Positions 1 to 5,040 of a stretch of 5,040 nt of DNA are shown here, piece after piece. The DNA is from Actinobacteria bacterium UBA4719. Lineage in GTDB: Bacteria; Actinomycetota; Actinomycetes; Actinomycetales; Dermatophilaceae. The DNA lies in contig DHJN01000046.1 in the NCBI GenBank assembly GCA_002404345.1, forward strand, positions 1,497-6,536, in the 5' to 3' direction. The position numbers and the translations under genes were made by a program. Under the pieces are notes generated by a model. The model saw nothing but the letters and a program-made list of their open reading frames with translations. It searched no databases and was not told the origin of the DNA. Each line of letters opens with the position of its first letter. The stretch's first letter is position 1.

Positions 1-125
1 CGACGCTCCCGTTCGAGGGCTCGAGACACCACAGCGGCACGGCTCGTGGCATCGCCATGACTGACCAGGTCGTCAACGAAGGCGACCAGGTCATCGGGCA
101 GGCGGACGGCGATCTGTGTGCTCAT
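1..125 (-). CDS. Ribbon-helix-helix antitoxin-like protein (5' part only)
   Basis: The first 41 codons on the minus strand read MSTQIAVRLPDDLVAFVDDL, then a segment with SHGDATSRAAVVSRALERE; the rest lies outside the window. The N-terminal strand IAVRLPDDL followed by two helices is the usual layout of short RHH (CopG/MazE-like) DNA-binding antitoxins of type II toxin-antitoxin pairs. In these proteins the strand inserts into the DNA major groove and the C-terminal tail binds the toxin. A toxin gene (PIN or MazF type) would be expected just left of the window, but this is inference. The start at 125-123 is chosen because the RHH strand begins a few residues after it. No Shine-Dalgarno sequence precedes it, and the upstream TATCGT suggests a leaderless transcript. 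The family assignment is good; the partner toxin is unseen. Confidence 0.78.
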   Translation of the reverse strand, partial: MSTQIAVRLPDDLVAFVDDLVSHGDATSRAAVVSRALERER

Positions 126-149
126 ACCAAAACGATACCATAATGGGAT
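124..149. promoter_or_regulatory. Candidate autoregulatory operator of the antitoxin
   Basis: Positions 135-149 read ATACCAT-A-ATGGGAT, an inverted repeat with one mismatched pair around a single central base. A further copy of the left half, ATACCA, lies at 124-129, eleven bases away, roughly one helical turn. Clustered half-sites overlapping the -10 and start codon fit RHH antitoxins, which usually repress their own operon. That this protein binds here is inference. Confidence 0.42.
132..137 (-). promoter_or_regulatory. Candidate -10 element for a leaderless antitoxin mRNA
   Basis: On the minus strand TATCGT occupies -12 to -7 relative to the ATG at 125. This fits the TANNNT pattern and spacing of actinobacterial leaderless promoters, where transcription starts on the A of the start codon. 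The absence of a Shine-Dalgarno sequence agrees with this. No convincing -35 box was identified. Confidence 0.4.
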
Positions 150-202
150 GCACCCGACAGCGGCATAGCGGACAAACCACAAACAGCGCCTTCTACCCCT
201 TT

Positions 203-222
203 CGCGGCGGAATGCCGCCGCG
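203..222. terminator. GC-rich hairpin, possible transcription terminator
   Basis: CGCGGCGG (203-210) and CCGCCGCG (215-222) form a perfect 8-bp stem with an AATG loop. It lies about 140 nt past the end of the minus-strand oxidoreductase operon and before the antitoxin promoter, where a terminator would be useful. There is no T-run on either side, so it would have to be a U-less actinobacterial-type hairpin. It may be only a structural palindrome. Confidence 0.3.
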
Positions 223-363
223 GCCTCCACGGGCGAGTTGCCGAGTTAGCAGGACTCACAGTTTGCGGACGTTTGACGGCGCGTCCGGGGGATGGGTAGG
301 CGCCGGGCGGCGGAGAGGAACGGGACGATGTGCGCTACTGCGGATGCCGGGACGTGCCGATGA

Positions 364-918
364 TCAGGGACTGCATGGCGCGAGTCGTTCCAGGGCGAAC
401 CAGCCGACGGGGATGCGTGCCGGGCCGGCCGCGATGAAGGCGTGGCCGAGGAGTAGTTCGTCGGAGTCGGGCACAACGCGGACGAGGTAGTCGCGCAGCC
501 GTCCGGCGATACCCGGCTCGGGCGATGCGACGGCGCTGTAGTCGAGGAGCAGGGCGTGTAGGTAGCGGTTGTCGGTTGCTGTGGGGTCGACTGTGGTGAT
601 CGTGAAGCTGGCCCATTCGCGACGGCCGTCGCACTGGTTCCTTGGGGTCCAGGGGGAGGAGAGGTCGGCGCCGGGCACTGACACGTTGTAGCCCGCGGCC
701 CGACCGTCCTCCACCAGCGTGAAGCCCTTGATGAAGCGGCGTAGGCCGAGCAGGCGTGACGTGGCCGGCATGTTCGTTCCTCGCCATTCCCAACCGGCCA
801 GGGCGTCCACATGGGGTGTGTCGCCCCGTCGTAGGACACCTGTCAGTCGTGCTGGTGGCGTGCGGACGAGGGCGAGGTACTCCGCTGACGGATGCGGCTG
901 GTCGGCTGAACTCACCAT
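364..918 (-). CDS. Unrecognised 184-aa protein coupled to a GMC oxidoreductase
   Basis: I do not recognise a named family. The product is a soluble-looking protein of 184 residues with no signal peptide or membrane segment. It has an aromatic/arginine stretch near residues 43-66 (GWEWRGTNMP and LLGLRRFIKGF), a central GYNVSV (76-81), a conserved-looking DPTATDNRYLHALLLDY (111-127), and a C-terminal block RLRDYLV then PDSDELLLGHAFIAAGPARIP (140-170). Frame use is strongly actinobacterial. Its ATG (918-916) overlaps the TGA of the upstream oxidoreductase gene by 7 nt. The next in-frame codon is a GTG that would give the classic GTGA overlap, so the start is M1 or V2. AAGGA about 10 nt upstream favours the ATG. 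Coupled translation suggests a partner, accessory or lipocalin-like binding role for the oxidoreductase, but this is inference from position only. Confidence 0.75.
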   Translation of the reverse strand: MVSSADQPHPSAEYLALVRTPPARLTGVLRRGDTPHVDALAGWEWRGTNMPATSRLLGLRRFIKGFTLVEDGRAAGYNVSVPGADLSSPWTPRNQCDGRREWASFTITTVDPTATDNRYLHALLLDYSAVASPEPGIAGRLRDYLVRVVPDSDELLLGHAFIAAGPARIPVGWFALERLAPCSP

Positions 919-2921
919 GTGTCGATGATCCTTCCCGCGGTGCGCGTGGCCAGAGCCATGATGGTGAGCATCGGGTTCACCCCGACGGGGCCGGGGAACA
1001 GGCTGGCATCGGCGACGGACAGGCCTTTGGTGTCGTGCACGGCGCCGTAGGGGTCACAGACGGCCCATTGCGGATCGGCGCCCATACGGGTTGTGCCCAT
1101 GAGGTGCACCGTCGACAGGGCGATGGCACCGGCGGCGACCGGGATGGCCCGTGCGCGACGGAGGTCGTCGCCGTTGTGGAGCGGGGCCCGGCCGGCGAAC
1201 GGAAGGGGCACGGTGTGTGCGCCCGCCGCGAGAAGTGCCTCGCTCAACAACAGAATCGAGCGGACGACCCGGTCGGCGTCACGGTCGTGGACGGGGTAGG
1301 TCGCGATGACACCTTCGGCGCCCAGCGACCGGACCCTGCCAGTGGTGGTGTCGTCAACGAGCACGCCTGCGGTCACCATGTGGTTGTAGGCGGCCATGTG
1401 GTCGGCTAGTTCGTCGCCATTGAACGGCAAGGACCGGGCGACCAATGACGGTGGCAGGTTGACGGCGGCGAGCACGGCACCTTCGTCCTCGAACTCTCGG
1501 ACCTGGAGGGACTGGTGGGCGCCCTTCCATCCAGTGACTGGCTCATCGAACACCGCCGTCACGCCAGCGCCGGGATGGACCGCCAGGTTGCGGCCGATCT
1601 GGGCTGACGGGGACCGCACGCCGGAGCGTTGCAGAAGTGCGGGGGTTTGCAGCGCCCCCGCGCACAGGACCACCCGCCGGGCTCGCACCTGGAACCTGCG
1701 TGCGGGGCCGTCACCGGTGACAAGGTGGCCCTGCACGCCCACGGCTTGCTTGCCCCTCATCAGTAGCCGGTCGACCCGGCACTCCGACCACACTGTCGCC
1801 CCGAAGGTCATCGCTCGGGGCAGGTAGGACACGAGCGTGGACTGTTTCGCGCCGGTCGGACACCCCCACGGGCACACGTTGCAGCCGCCGCAGTGCAGGT
1901 GGTTGCGCTGGTCCTCGACGACCCGCCACCCCAACCGCCGGGCCCCGTCAGCGAGCAGCTGCTGGTCTCGTCCCGCCGATCCGGGATCGGGCGGCCCGAC
2001 CGATAAGAACCGCTCGACCCGCGCATAGACGTCGTCGAGGCCGCCACCTCGCAACGAACGATCCCCGGTGGCCGCGGCCCAGCGTTCCAAGATGCGTTCG
2101 GGGGCGCGGAAAGCCATGCCGCCGTTGACGACGGTACCGCCGCCGACGCATCGCCCCTCGGCGTAGCCGATCGGGGTCCGTCCCAGCGTGGCTGTCGCAC
2201 CGCCTTCGCGGTACAGCCGACGCAAGGCCGCGGTGGTCGACGAGGTGAACGACTCGGTCCGATGATGCGCGCCCTCCTCGAGCACGATGACCGACAGGCC
2301 GGCCTCAGCGAGCTCGGCCGCCACGACACCACCTCCCGCGCCCGAGCCCACGATCACGACATCGCACTCGACCGCGGACTCGGGCATCTCCAGACCAGGG
2401 CGCACCCGTCCGGGACCCAGGTGCTGGCGCACCGGCACCGGCGGACGCAACGGCGCAGGCGCCATCAACAACTGCGTGTGGGCGGCGATGTCCTCAGACC
2501 ACCGCTCCAACCGCTCCGCTGCCTTCTCGGCGACGAAAGCGTCCGGCAGATAGCCGAGGTGCTCGCGCACGGTCGGCTGCTCGTAGTAGGCGACCACCAC
2601 CAGATCGCGCAACAGCCGGATCGGCACCCGCAACGGGCCACGGCTGCACAGTGCCAGCATCTCGCGTGCCTCCTCGTCCCCGAGGGCCGAGAAGGGACGG
2701 CCCCCACGAACTCGGGAACTCTGCTCCAACGCCATGGCCACACCCCGCAAAGCACGCCGCGTCGCGGGCGCGAGAACGGCGACAAGCGCGGCCGCCTCGT
2801 CCACCGTCGCGTCAACCAGCCCGTCGGTCACGACATCAGACGGGCAGACCGCCCGAACCAGCGCCGCAAAGGTGGCCCGGGTTCGTCCCAGGCCTACGCT
2901 CTCAGTGGCAGCATCGGCCAT
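912..2921 (-). CDS. GMC-family FAD oxidoreductase with N-terminal gluconate-dehydrogenase-subunit-3-like extension (long-chain alcohol oxidase-like)
   Basis: Numbering here counts from the in-frame TTG at 2927-2925 (671 residues). The ATG at 2921-2919 is residue 3 and is preferred as start; only a weak GGA lies upstream. Residues about 15-160 are helical and resemble gluconate 2-dehydrogenase subunit 3, also seen at the N-terminus of long-chain fatty alcohol oxidases. The FAD fold begins at 188 with CDVVIVGSGAGGG (GxGxxG at 194-199) and an acidic end of strand 2 (E217/E218). GRCVGGGTVVNGG (258-270) is the GMC flavin segment. C346, C349, C352 and C356 form CxxCxxCxxxC. The C-terminal GMC domain has H608 in HLMGTTRMG and N651 in GVNPMLTIMALATR, matching the catalytic His/Asn pair of cholesterol oxidase. 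It probably oxidises a hydroxyl on a fatty alcohol, sterol or similar hydrophobic substrate; the substrate cannot be read from the sequence. There is no signal peptide, so it is probably cytoplasmic. It is the first gene of a two-gene operon. Confidence 0.9.
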   Translation of the reverse strand: MADAATESVGLGRTRATFAALVRAVCPSDVVTDGLVDATVDEAAALVAVLAPATRRALRGVAMALEQSSRVRGGRPFSALGDEEAREMLALCSRGPLRVPIRLLRDLVVVAYYEQPTVREHLGYLPDAFVAEKAAERLERWSEDIAAHTQLLMAPAPLRPPVPVRQHLGPGRVRPGLEMPESAVECDVVIVGSGAGGGVVAAELAEAGLSVIVLEEGAHHRTESFTSSTTAALRRLYREGGATATLGRTPIGYAEGRCVGGGTVVNGGMAFRAPERILERWAAATGDRSLRGGGLDDVYARVERFLSVGPPDPGSAGRDQQLLADGARRLGWRVVEDQRNHLHCGGCNVCPWGCPTGAKQSTLVSYLPRAMTFGATVWSECRVDRLLMRGKQAVGVQGHLVTGDGPARRFQVRARRVVLCAGALQTPALLQRSGVRSPSAQIGRNLAVHPGAGVTAVFDEPVTGWKGAHQSLQVREFEDEGAVLAAVNLPPSLVARSLPFNGDELADHMAAYNHMVTAGVLVDDTTTGRVRSLGAEGVIATYPVHDRDADRVVRSILLLSEALLAAGAHTVPLPFAGRAPLHNGDDLRRARAIPVAAGAIALSTVHLMGTTRMGADPQWAVCDPYGAVHDTKGLSVADASLFPGPVGVNPMLTIMALATRTAGRIIDTW

Positions 2922-2926
2922 GCCCA

Positions 2927-2932
2927 ATCGTA
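2927..2932 (-). promoter_or_regulatory. Weak candidate -10 element of the oxidoreductase operon
   Basis: TACGAT on the minus strand ends 5 nt before the ATG at 2921. It fits TANNNT and would give a near-leaderless transcript starting at or just inside the ATG. There is no -35 match at 17-18 nt. If this is the promoter, the TTG at 2927 cannot be the start. The support is position and pattern only. Confidence 0.25.
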
Positions 2933-3342
2933 AGTCCGTCAGTCACGGCGTGCACGGCATACCTTGTGGGGGCGTCACGCTCGTAGAGGGCGATCTTCAC
3001 CGGGGTCGCCGAAGTCATCGAAGTCGTCGTTCCGGCTGCATAGTTGGCGTGACCGCTCGGCGCCAGATGTGCGCTTCGGTCCGGCGACACGGCAGGGCGT
3101 GCCACGATCCGGGGGATGAAGACTGGTGGGCGGGTCGCTGGAATTGAGTTGAGTCCAACCTTCGTAGCGGCCACGGAGTCCAAAGCCTTCTCGATTTGCA
3201 GCGCCGACTACATCGAGCGCGTGCCCCTCCACCAGTTGATCGAGGGCGTCCAACCGAGCATCAGATCTACCTCGTGCACCTTGATAGCCAGGGCTCGGGC
3301 CTGGGCGTTGAAGCTCACGCGGCTTACCTGAGCGCGCGGCAA
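2933..3342. other. Stretch with no supportable gene
   Basis: This gap separates the minus-strand operon from a plus-strand gene, so it should hold divergent promoters. Open frames exist on both strands, for example a plus-strand frame at 3116-3331 and a minus-strand frame at 3253-2975. None has a proper ribosome binding site or a recognisable motif, and third-position composition is less biased than in the flanking genes. Two imperfect tandem 9-mers, GAAGTCATC and GAAGTCGTC, lie at 3011-3028. It could be an eroded gene remnant, but I cannot identify one. Confidence 0.5.
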
Positions 3343-3348
3343 GGGAGG
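3343..3348 (+). promoter_or_regulatory. Ribosome binding site that fixes the GTG start at 3357
   Basis: GGGAGG is a strong Shine-Dalgarno match with an 8-nt spacer to GTG at 3357. It directly abuts an ATG at 3349 that opens a three-codon frame ending on a TGA overlapping the GTG. That ATG has no spacer from the Shine-Dalgarno sequence and is unlikely to be used, so the site decides in favour of the GTG start. Confidence 0.65.
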
Positions 3349-3356
3349 ATGTCTTC

Positions 3357-3578
3357 GTGAGTCGTATTCTCGTCTGGTGGCTGGCCGTCGCTGTGTCGTC
3401 GGGCCTGACGGCGCCTGCGCTTTTCTACCGCTCCGGGTCCTGTACCGACGCGCCAAGTCCGAGCGGGTCATCATGCCAAACAACCGGGGCAGGAGGTCTG
3501 CTCGTAGTCGGCCTAGCGCTTCTAGCGACCTCGATCTGGATGCTGCGACGTTCCTATCGCTCCGGCGCTCGGCGGTAG
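3357..3578 (+). CDS. Small two-TM membrane protein, unknown function
   Basis: The 73-residue product starts at GTG. Residues about 4-24 (ILVWWLAVAVSSGLTAPALF) and about 45-63 (GGLLVVGLALLATSIWML) are hydrophobic enough to span the membrane. They are joined by a polar, Ser/Pro-rich loop with two cysteines, C29 and C40. The C-terminus RRSYRSGARR is strongly basic, so both ends are probably cytoplasmic and the Cys loop outside, where a disulfide could form. The excellent ribosome binding site, the two clean membrane segments and the positive-inside tail make a real gene likely despite its size. No family is recognised. It lies alone between the oxidoreductase operon and the IS110 region, and nothing in its surroundings points to a function. 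Confidence 0.6.
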   Translation: MSRILVWWLAVAVSSGLTAPALFYRSGSCTDAPSPSGSSCQTTGAGGLLVVGLALLATSIWMLRRSYRSGARR

Positions 3579-3621
3579 ACCGTCGCCCCGCAGGACAGAC
3601 TGCGGCCATGAGTGGTCGGGA

Positions 3622-3713
3622 CCATGAACAGGCAATGGGTTCGTGACCACGTGGACGCAGCCTTCGGCTGAGCACGACAACGGTGAGGGCGAGCGTCCAT
3701 TGCCTGTTGGTGG
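3622..3713. repeat. Large inverted repeat / 92-nt stem-loop downstream of the small membrane gene
   Basis: AACAGGCAATGG (3627-3638) is the exact reverse complement of CCATTGCCTGTT (3697-3708). After a two-base interruption the pairing continues outward with CCA (3622-3624) and TGG (3711-3713). The 58-nt interior holds the palindrome CCACGTGG (3647-3654) and a hairpin CAGCC-TTC-GGCTG (3658-3670). A perfect 12-bp arm at this distance is very unlikely by chance. It may act as a terminator-like structure for the gene ending at 3578, a protein-binding or repetitive palindromic site, or the sequence into which the IS110 element inserted. The role is unresolved. Confidence 0.6.
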
Positions 3714-3812
3714 GATCGACGAGCGGCCCTTTTGGTGTTTCCGGTCCTCGGCAGATCCGGCAAAGAGCCCAGAGGCCATCGACCGCTTCGCGGCTACTAG
3801 AGACTTCTCGCA
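3714..3812. other. Non-coding stretch expected to contain the left boundary of the IS110 element
   Basis: I see no gene here. Between the inverted repeat and the structured leader of the transposase gene, the host sequence should join the left end of the insertion sequence. IS110-group elements lack long terminal inverted repeats and usually leave no obvious target duplication, so the junction cannot be placed from a single copy. The right end of the element is outside the window. Confidence 0.4.
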
Positions 3813-3956
3813 GGGCCGGTGTCTGGCCAGACTCGGTCCAGGTGTCCGGCGGAGGGCTCTCCACGCGGCTGCCCACCAAGTGTCGGTGTGGCTCTCTTCC
3901 GGTCTGCAGTCCGTCGGGCACCGTTGACGAGGCGTGGCTCGAAAGGGGACTGCCCA
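3813..3956 (+). ncRNA. Predicted IS110 bridge RNA (approximate limits)
   Basis: The non-coding leader ahead of the recombinase gene folds into consecutive plus-strand hairpins. A 5' stem-loop lies at 3813-3839: GGGCCG pairs with CGGTCC including one G-U, then GTCT pairs with AGAC around GGCC. A middle element has CCGG (3846-3849) able to close with CCGG (3899-3902) around an apical hairpin GCCCACC/GGTGtGGC (3871-3892, one bulged T). A two-tier hairpin lies at 3906-3953: a 7-bp outer stem, a 6-bp inner stem, a 2-bp extension and a 12-nt loop. IS110-group recombinases are known to use a bridge RNA encoded in this position, made of a 5' stem-loop, a target-binding loop and a donor-binding loop. 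The order and size here fit that plan. Which loop is which, the guide bases and the RNA ends are inference. Confidence 0.45.
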
Positions 3957-3981
3957 GCTCGTAGTAGCACTGCCCACCTCG
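3949..3981 (+). repeat. Two 13-bp direct repeats with 20-nt period
   Basis: ACTGCCCAGCTCG (3949-3961) recurs as ACTGCCCACCTCG (3969-3981), differing at one base. The first copy overlaps the 3' arm of the two-tier hairpin at 3906-3953, and the second lies in the leader before the transposase ribosome binding site. The second copy retains ACTGC, so it could compete weakly for the 5' arm. Function unknown. Confidence 0.6.
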
Positions 3982-4007
3982 CCGTCCCTATCGGCACCAG
4001 GAGAAGC

Positions 4008-4012
4008 AGGAG
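4008..4012 (+). promoter_or_regulatory. Transposase ribosome binding site
   Basis: AGGAG is followed by a 6-nt spacer and ATG at 4019. It is part of the second of two CAGGAGAA copies (3998-4005 and 4007-4014). Only the second has suitable spacing, and it supports the ATG chosen. Confidence 0.7.
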
Positions 4013-4018
4013 AACGCT

Positions 4019-5040
4019 ATGGCGAAGGTGATCATCGGGGTCGATCCCCACAAGCTCTCGGCCACCATCGAGGTCGTCGACAGTCACGAGAAGCTGCTCG
4101 GCTCTGGCCGGTTCAGCACCGACCAGCCCGGCTACACCGCGATGCGGGCCTACGCGAAGACCTGGCCCGAGCGGATCTGGGCGATCGAGGGAAGCAACGG
4201 CGCCGGCCGACCACTGGCCCAGCGTCTGCTCGAGGCCGGCGAGCACGTGGTGGACGTCCCGGCCAAGCTCGCCGCCCGGGTCCGGCTCTTCGACACCGGC
4301 CACAACCGCAAGACCGACGCGCTCGACGCCCACTCCATCGCGATCGTCGCGGTCCGCACCAAGACCCTGCGCGTCCTGCGCCCCGACGGTGAGCTCGAAG
4401 CGCTGCGGATGCTGTGCGACCGCCGCGAGGAGCTCACCCGACTCAGGGTCCAGACCGTGAACAGGCTCCACCGGCTGCTGGCCGAACTGGTCCCCGGCAA
4501 GGCCAAGAAGGACCTCACCGCCCTGCAGGCCAAGGCAATCCTCGCCACCGTGCGCCCCCGCGACATCGCCGGCAAGACCCGGCGCAAGATCGCTGCAGAG
4601 GAGCTCGCCGACCTGCTCACGGTCGAGGCAAAGATGAAGAAGGCCACCGCCGAGCTCAAGGTCCTGGTCAAGGCCCGCGGGTCACGGCTGATGGACCTGC
4701 ACGGTGTCGGACCCGTGGTCGCCGCCCGGACCCTGGCCGACGTCGGCGACATCGCCAGGTTCGCCGACCGCAACCGGTTCGCATCCTGGACCGGCACCGC
4801 ACCCCTCGATGCCTCATCGGGCGAGCAGAACCGCCACCGCCTCTCCCGAGCCGGGAACCGCAGGATGAACCACATGATCCACATCGCCGCAGTCAGCCAG
4901 ATCCGCCTCGACACCGACGGCCGGGCCTACTACAGGCGCAAGCAAGCGGCCGGCAAGACCAAGCTCGAAGCGCTGCGCTGCCTCAAGCGCAGGATCTCCG
5001 ACGCCCTCTACCGCCAACTCCTCGCCGACGCCGAACAAGC
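4019..5040 (+). CDS. IS110-family transposase/recombinase (3' end outside window)
   Basis: From the ATG at 4019 the frame is open for 340 codons to the window edge; the family usually runs 300-420 residues, so only the C-terminal tail is missing. The N-terminal RuvC-like DEDD domain starts with KVIIGVDPHK. D9, E57 (in WAIEGSNG), D100 and D103 (in RKTDALDAH) form the expected DEDD set. A coiled linker follows (about 125-215). The C-terminal IS116/IS110/IS902 domain begins at LMDLHGVGP (about 224) and includes FASWTGTAPLDASSG (254-268) and RAGNRRMN (277-284). S266 or S267 is the likely nucleophilic serine. These enzymes cut and paste circular intermediates under bridge RNA guidance. The frame is intact with all key residues visible, so the element may be active. 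The long structured 5' leader points to the IS110 rather than the IS1111 subgroup. The family call is secure; the exact IS name is not recognised. Confidence 0.95.
   Translation, partial: MAKVIIGVDPHKLSATIEVVDSHEKLLGSGRFSTDQPGYTAMRAYAKTWPERIWAIEGSNGAGRPLAQRLLEAGEHVVDVPAKLAARVRLFDTGHNRKTDALDAHSIAIVAVRTKTLRVLRPDGELEALRMLCDRREELTRLRVQTVNRLHRLLAELVPGKAKKDLTALQAKAILATVRPRDIAGKTRRKIAAEELADLLTVEAKMKKATAELKVLVKARGSRLMDLHGVGPVVAARTLADVGDIARFADRNRFASWTGTAPLDASSGEQNRHRLSRAGNRRMNHMIHIAAVSQIRLDTDGRAYYRRKQAAGKTKLEALRCLKRRISDALYRQLLADAEQ

Larger units (their letters stand above)
3813..5040 (+). mobile_element. IS110-family insertion sequence, partial (left part)
   Basis: The element comprises at least the structured leader from about 3813 and the recombinase gene from 4019. 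The left boundary is uncertain and probably lies within 3714-3812. The right end is beyond the window. The small gene ending at 3578 looks intact, so insertion appears to be intergenic. Confidence 0.7.

Noticed and set aside
116..490. Plus-strand 124-codon frame.
   Set aside because: It runs antisense to the antitoxin start and the end of the 184-aa gene, with Arg/Gly-rich shadow composition and no ribosome binding site.
3116..3331. Plus-strand frame of 71 codons starting at ATG 3116.
   Set aside because: The G-run directly abuts the ATG without spacing, no motif or domain is visible, and a competing minus-strand frame covers the same bases.
3349..3360. Three-codon upstream frame ATG-TCT-TCG-TGA overlapping the GTG start.
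   Set aside because: The Shine-Dalgarno sequence touches the ATG with no spacer, so initiation there is implausible.
3622..3713. Integron attC-like site formed by the inverted repeat.
   Set aside because: The outer bases (CATGAAC and GTTGGTG) do not fit the RYYYAAC/GTTRRRY core sites.
3764..3860. AGAGCCC (3764-3770) is complementary to GGGCTCT (3854-3860), tempting as a target guide pairing with the flank.
   Set aside because: A 7-mer match between two stretches of about 100 nt in GC-rich DNA is expected by chance, and the element boundary is not known.
3208..3921. Minus-strand 237-codon open frame across the small membrane gene and IS leader.
   Set aside because: It has low-complexity Arg/Pro/Ser composition, lies antisense to better-supported features, and no family features were seen.
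3718..3931. Hexamer GACGAG is shared by the flank (3718-3723) and the loop of the two-tier hairpin (3926-3931), a possible guide match.
   Set aside because: Six bases is well within chance for this composition, so it was not claimed as a guide.
4150..4914. Long minus-strand frame opposite the transposase gene.
   Set aside because: It is an antisense shadow of a GC-rich gene; the plus frame carries the complete DEDD and C-terminal transposase motifs.

Overview
This window looks like GC-rich actinobacterial chromosome. The coding frames are strongly G/C-biased at third codon positions, two genes overlap in operon style, there are possible leaderless starts, and the protein types fit. I cannot name a genus from the sequence. 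The left part (1-2927) is read entirely on the minus strand. The right part (3357-5040) is read on the plus strand and ends inside an insertion sequence.

Minus strand: position 125 down to 1 carries the 5' end of a ribbon-helix-helix antitoxin-like gene that runs off the window. Its 238-nt upstream gap holds a near-perfect palindrome (candidate operator), a leaderless-type -10 element and a GC-rich hairpin. Positions 2921-912 encode a large GMC-family FAD oxidoreductase. It has an N-terminal helical extension resembling gluconate 2-dehydrogenase subunit 3, a cysteine-rich CxxCxxCxxxC segment, and a cholesterol-oxidase-like H/N active-site pair. Its stop codon overlaps the start of an unrecognised 184-residue protein (918-364), so the two look translationally coupled and probably act in the same oxidation of a hydrophobic alcohol, sterol or similar substrate.

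Middle: 2933-3342 contains no gene I can defend. A short gene for a two-TM membrane protein (3357-3578, plus strand) follows, with an excellent ribosome binding site. A large inverted repeat (3622-3713) lies just downstream of it.

Right end: 4019 to the window edge encodes an IS110-family DEDD transposase/recombinase, open at the right edge. IS110-group recombinases are known to be guided by a bridge RNA encoded in the non-coding left end, upstream of the recombinase gene. The stretch 3813-3956 contains successive hairpins, including a two-tier hairpin at 3906-3953, as expected for such an RNA. This predicted bridge RNA is the most interesting item in the window. Its limits, guides and the exact left end of the element cannot be settled from one copy.
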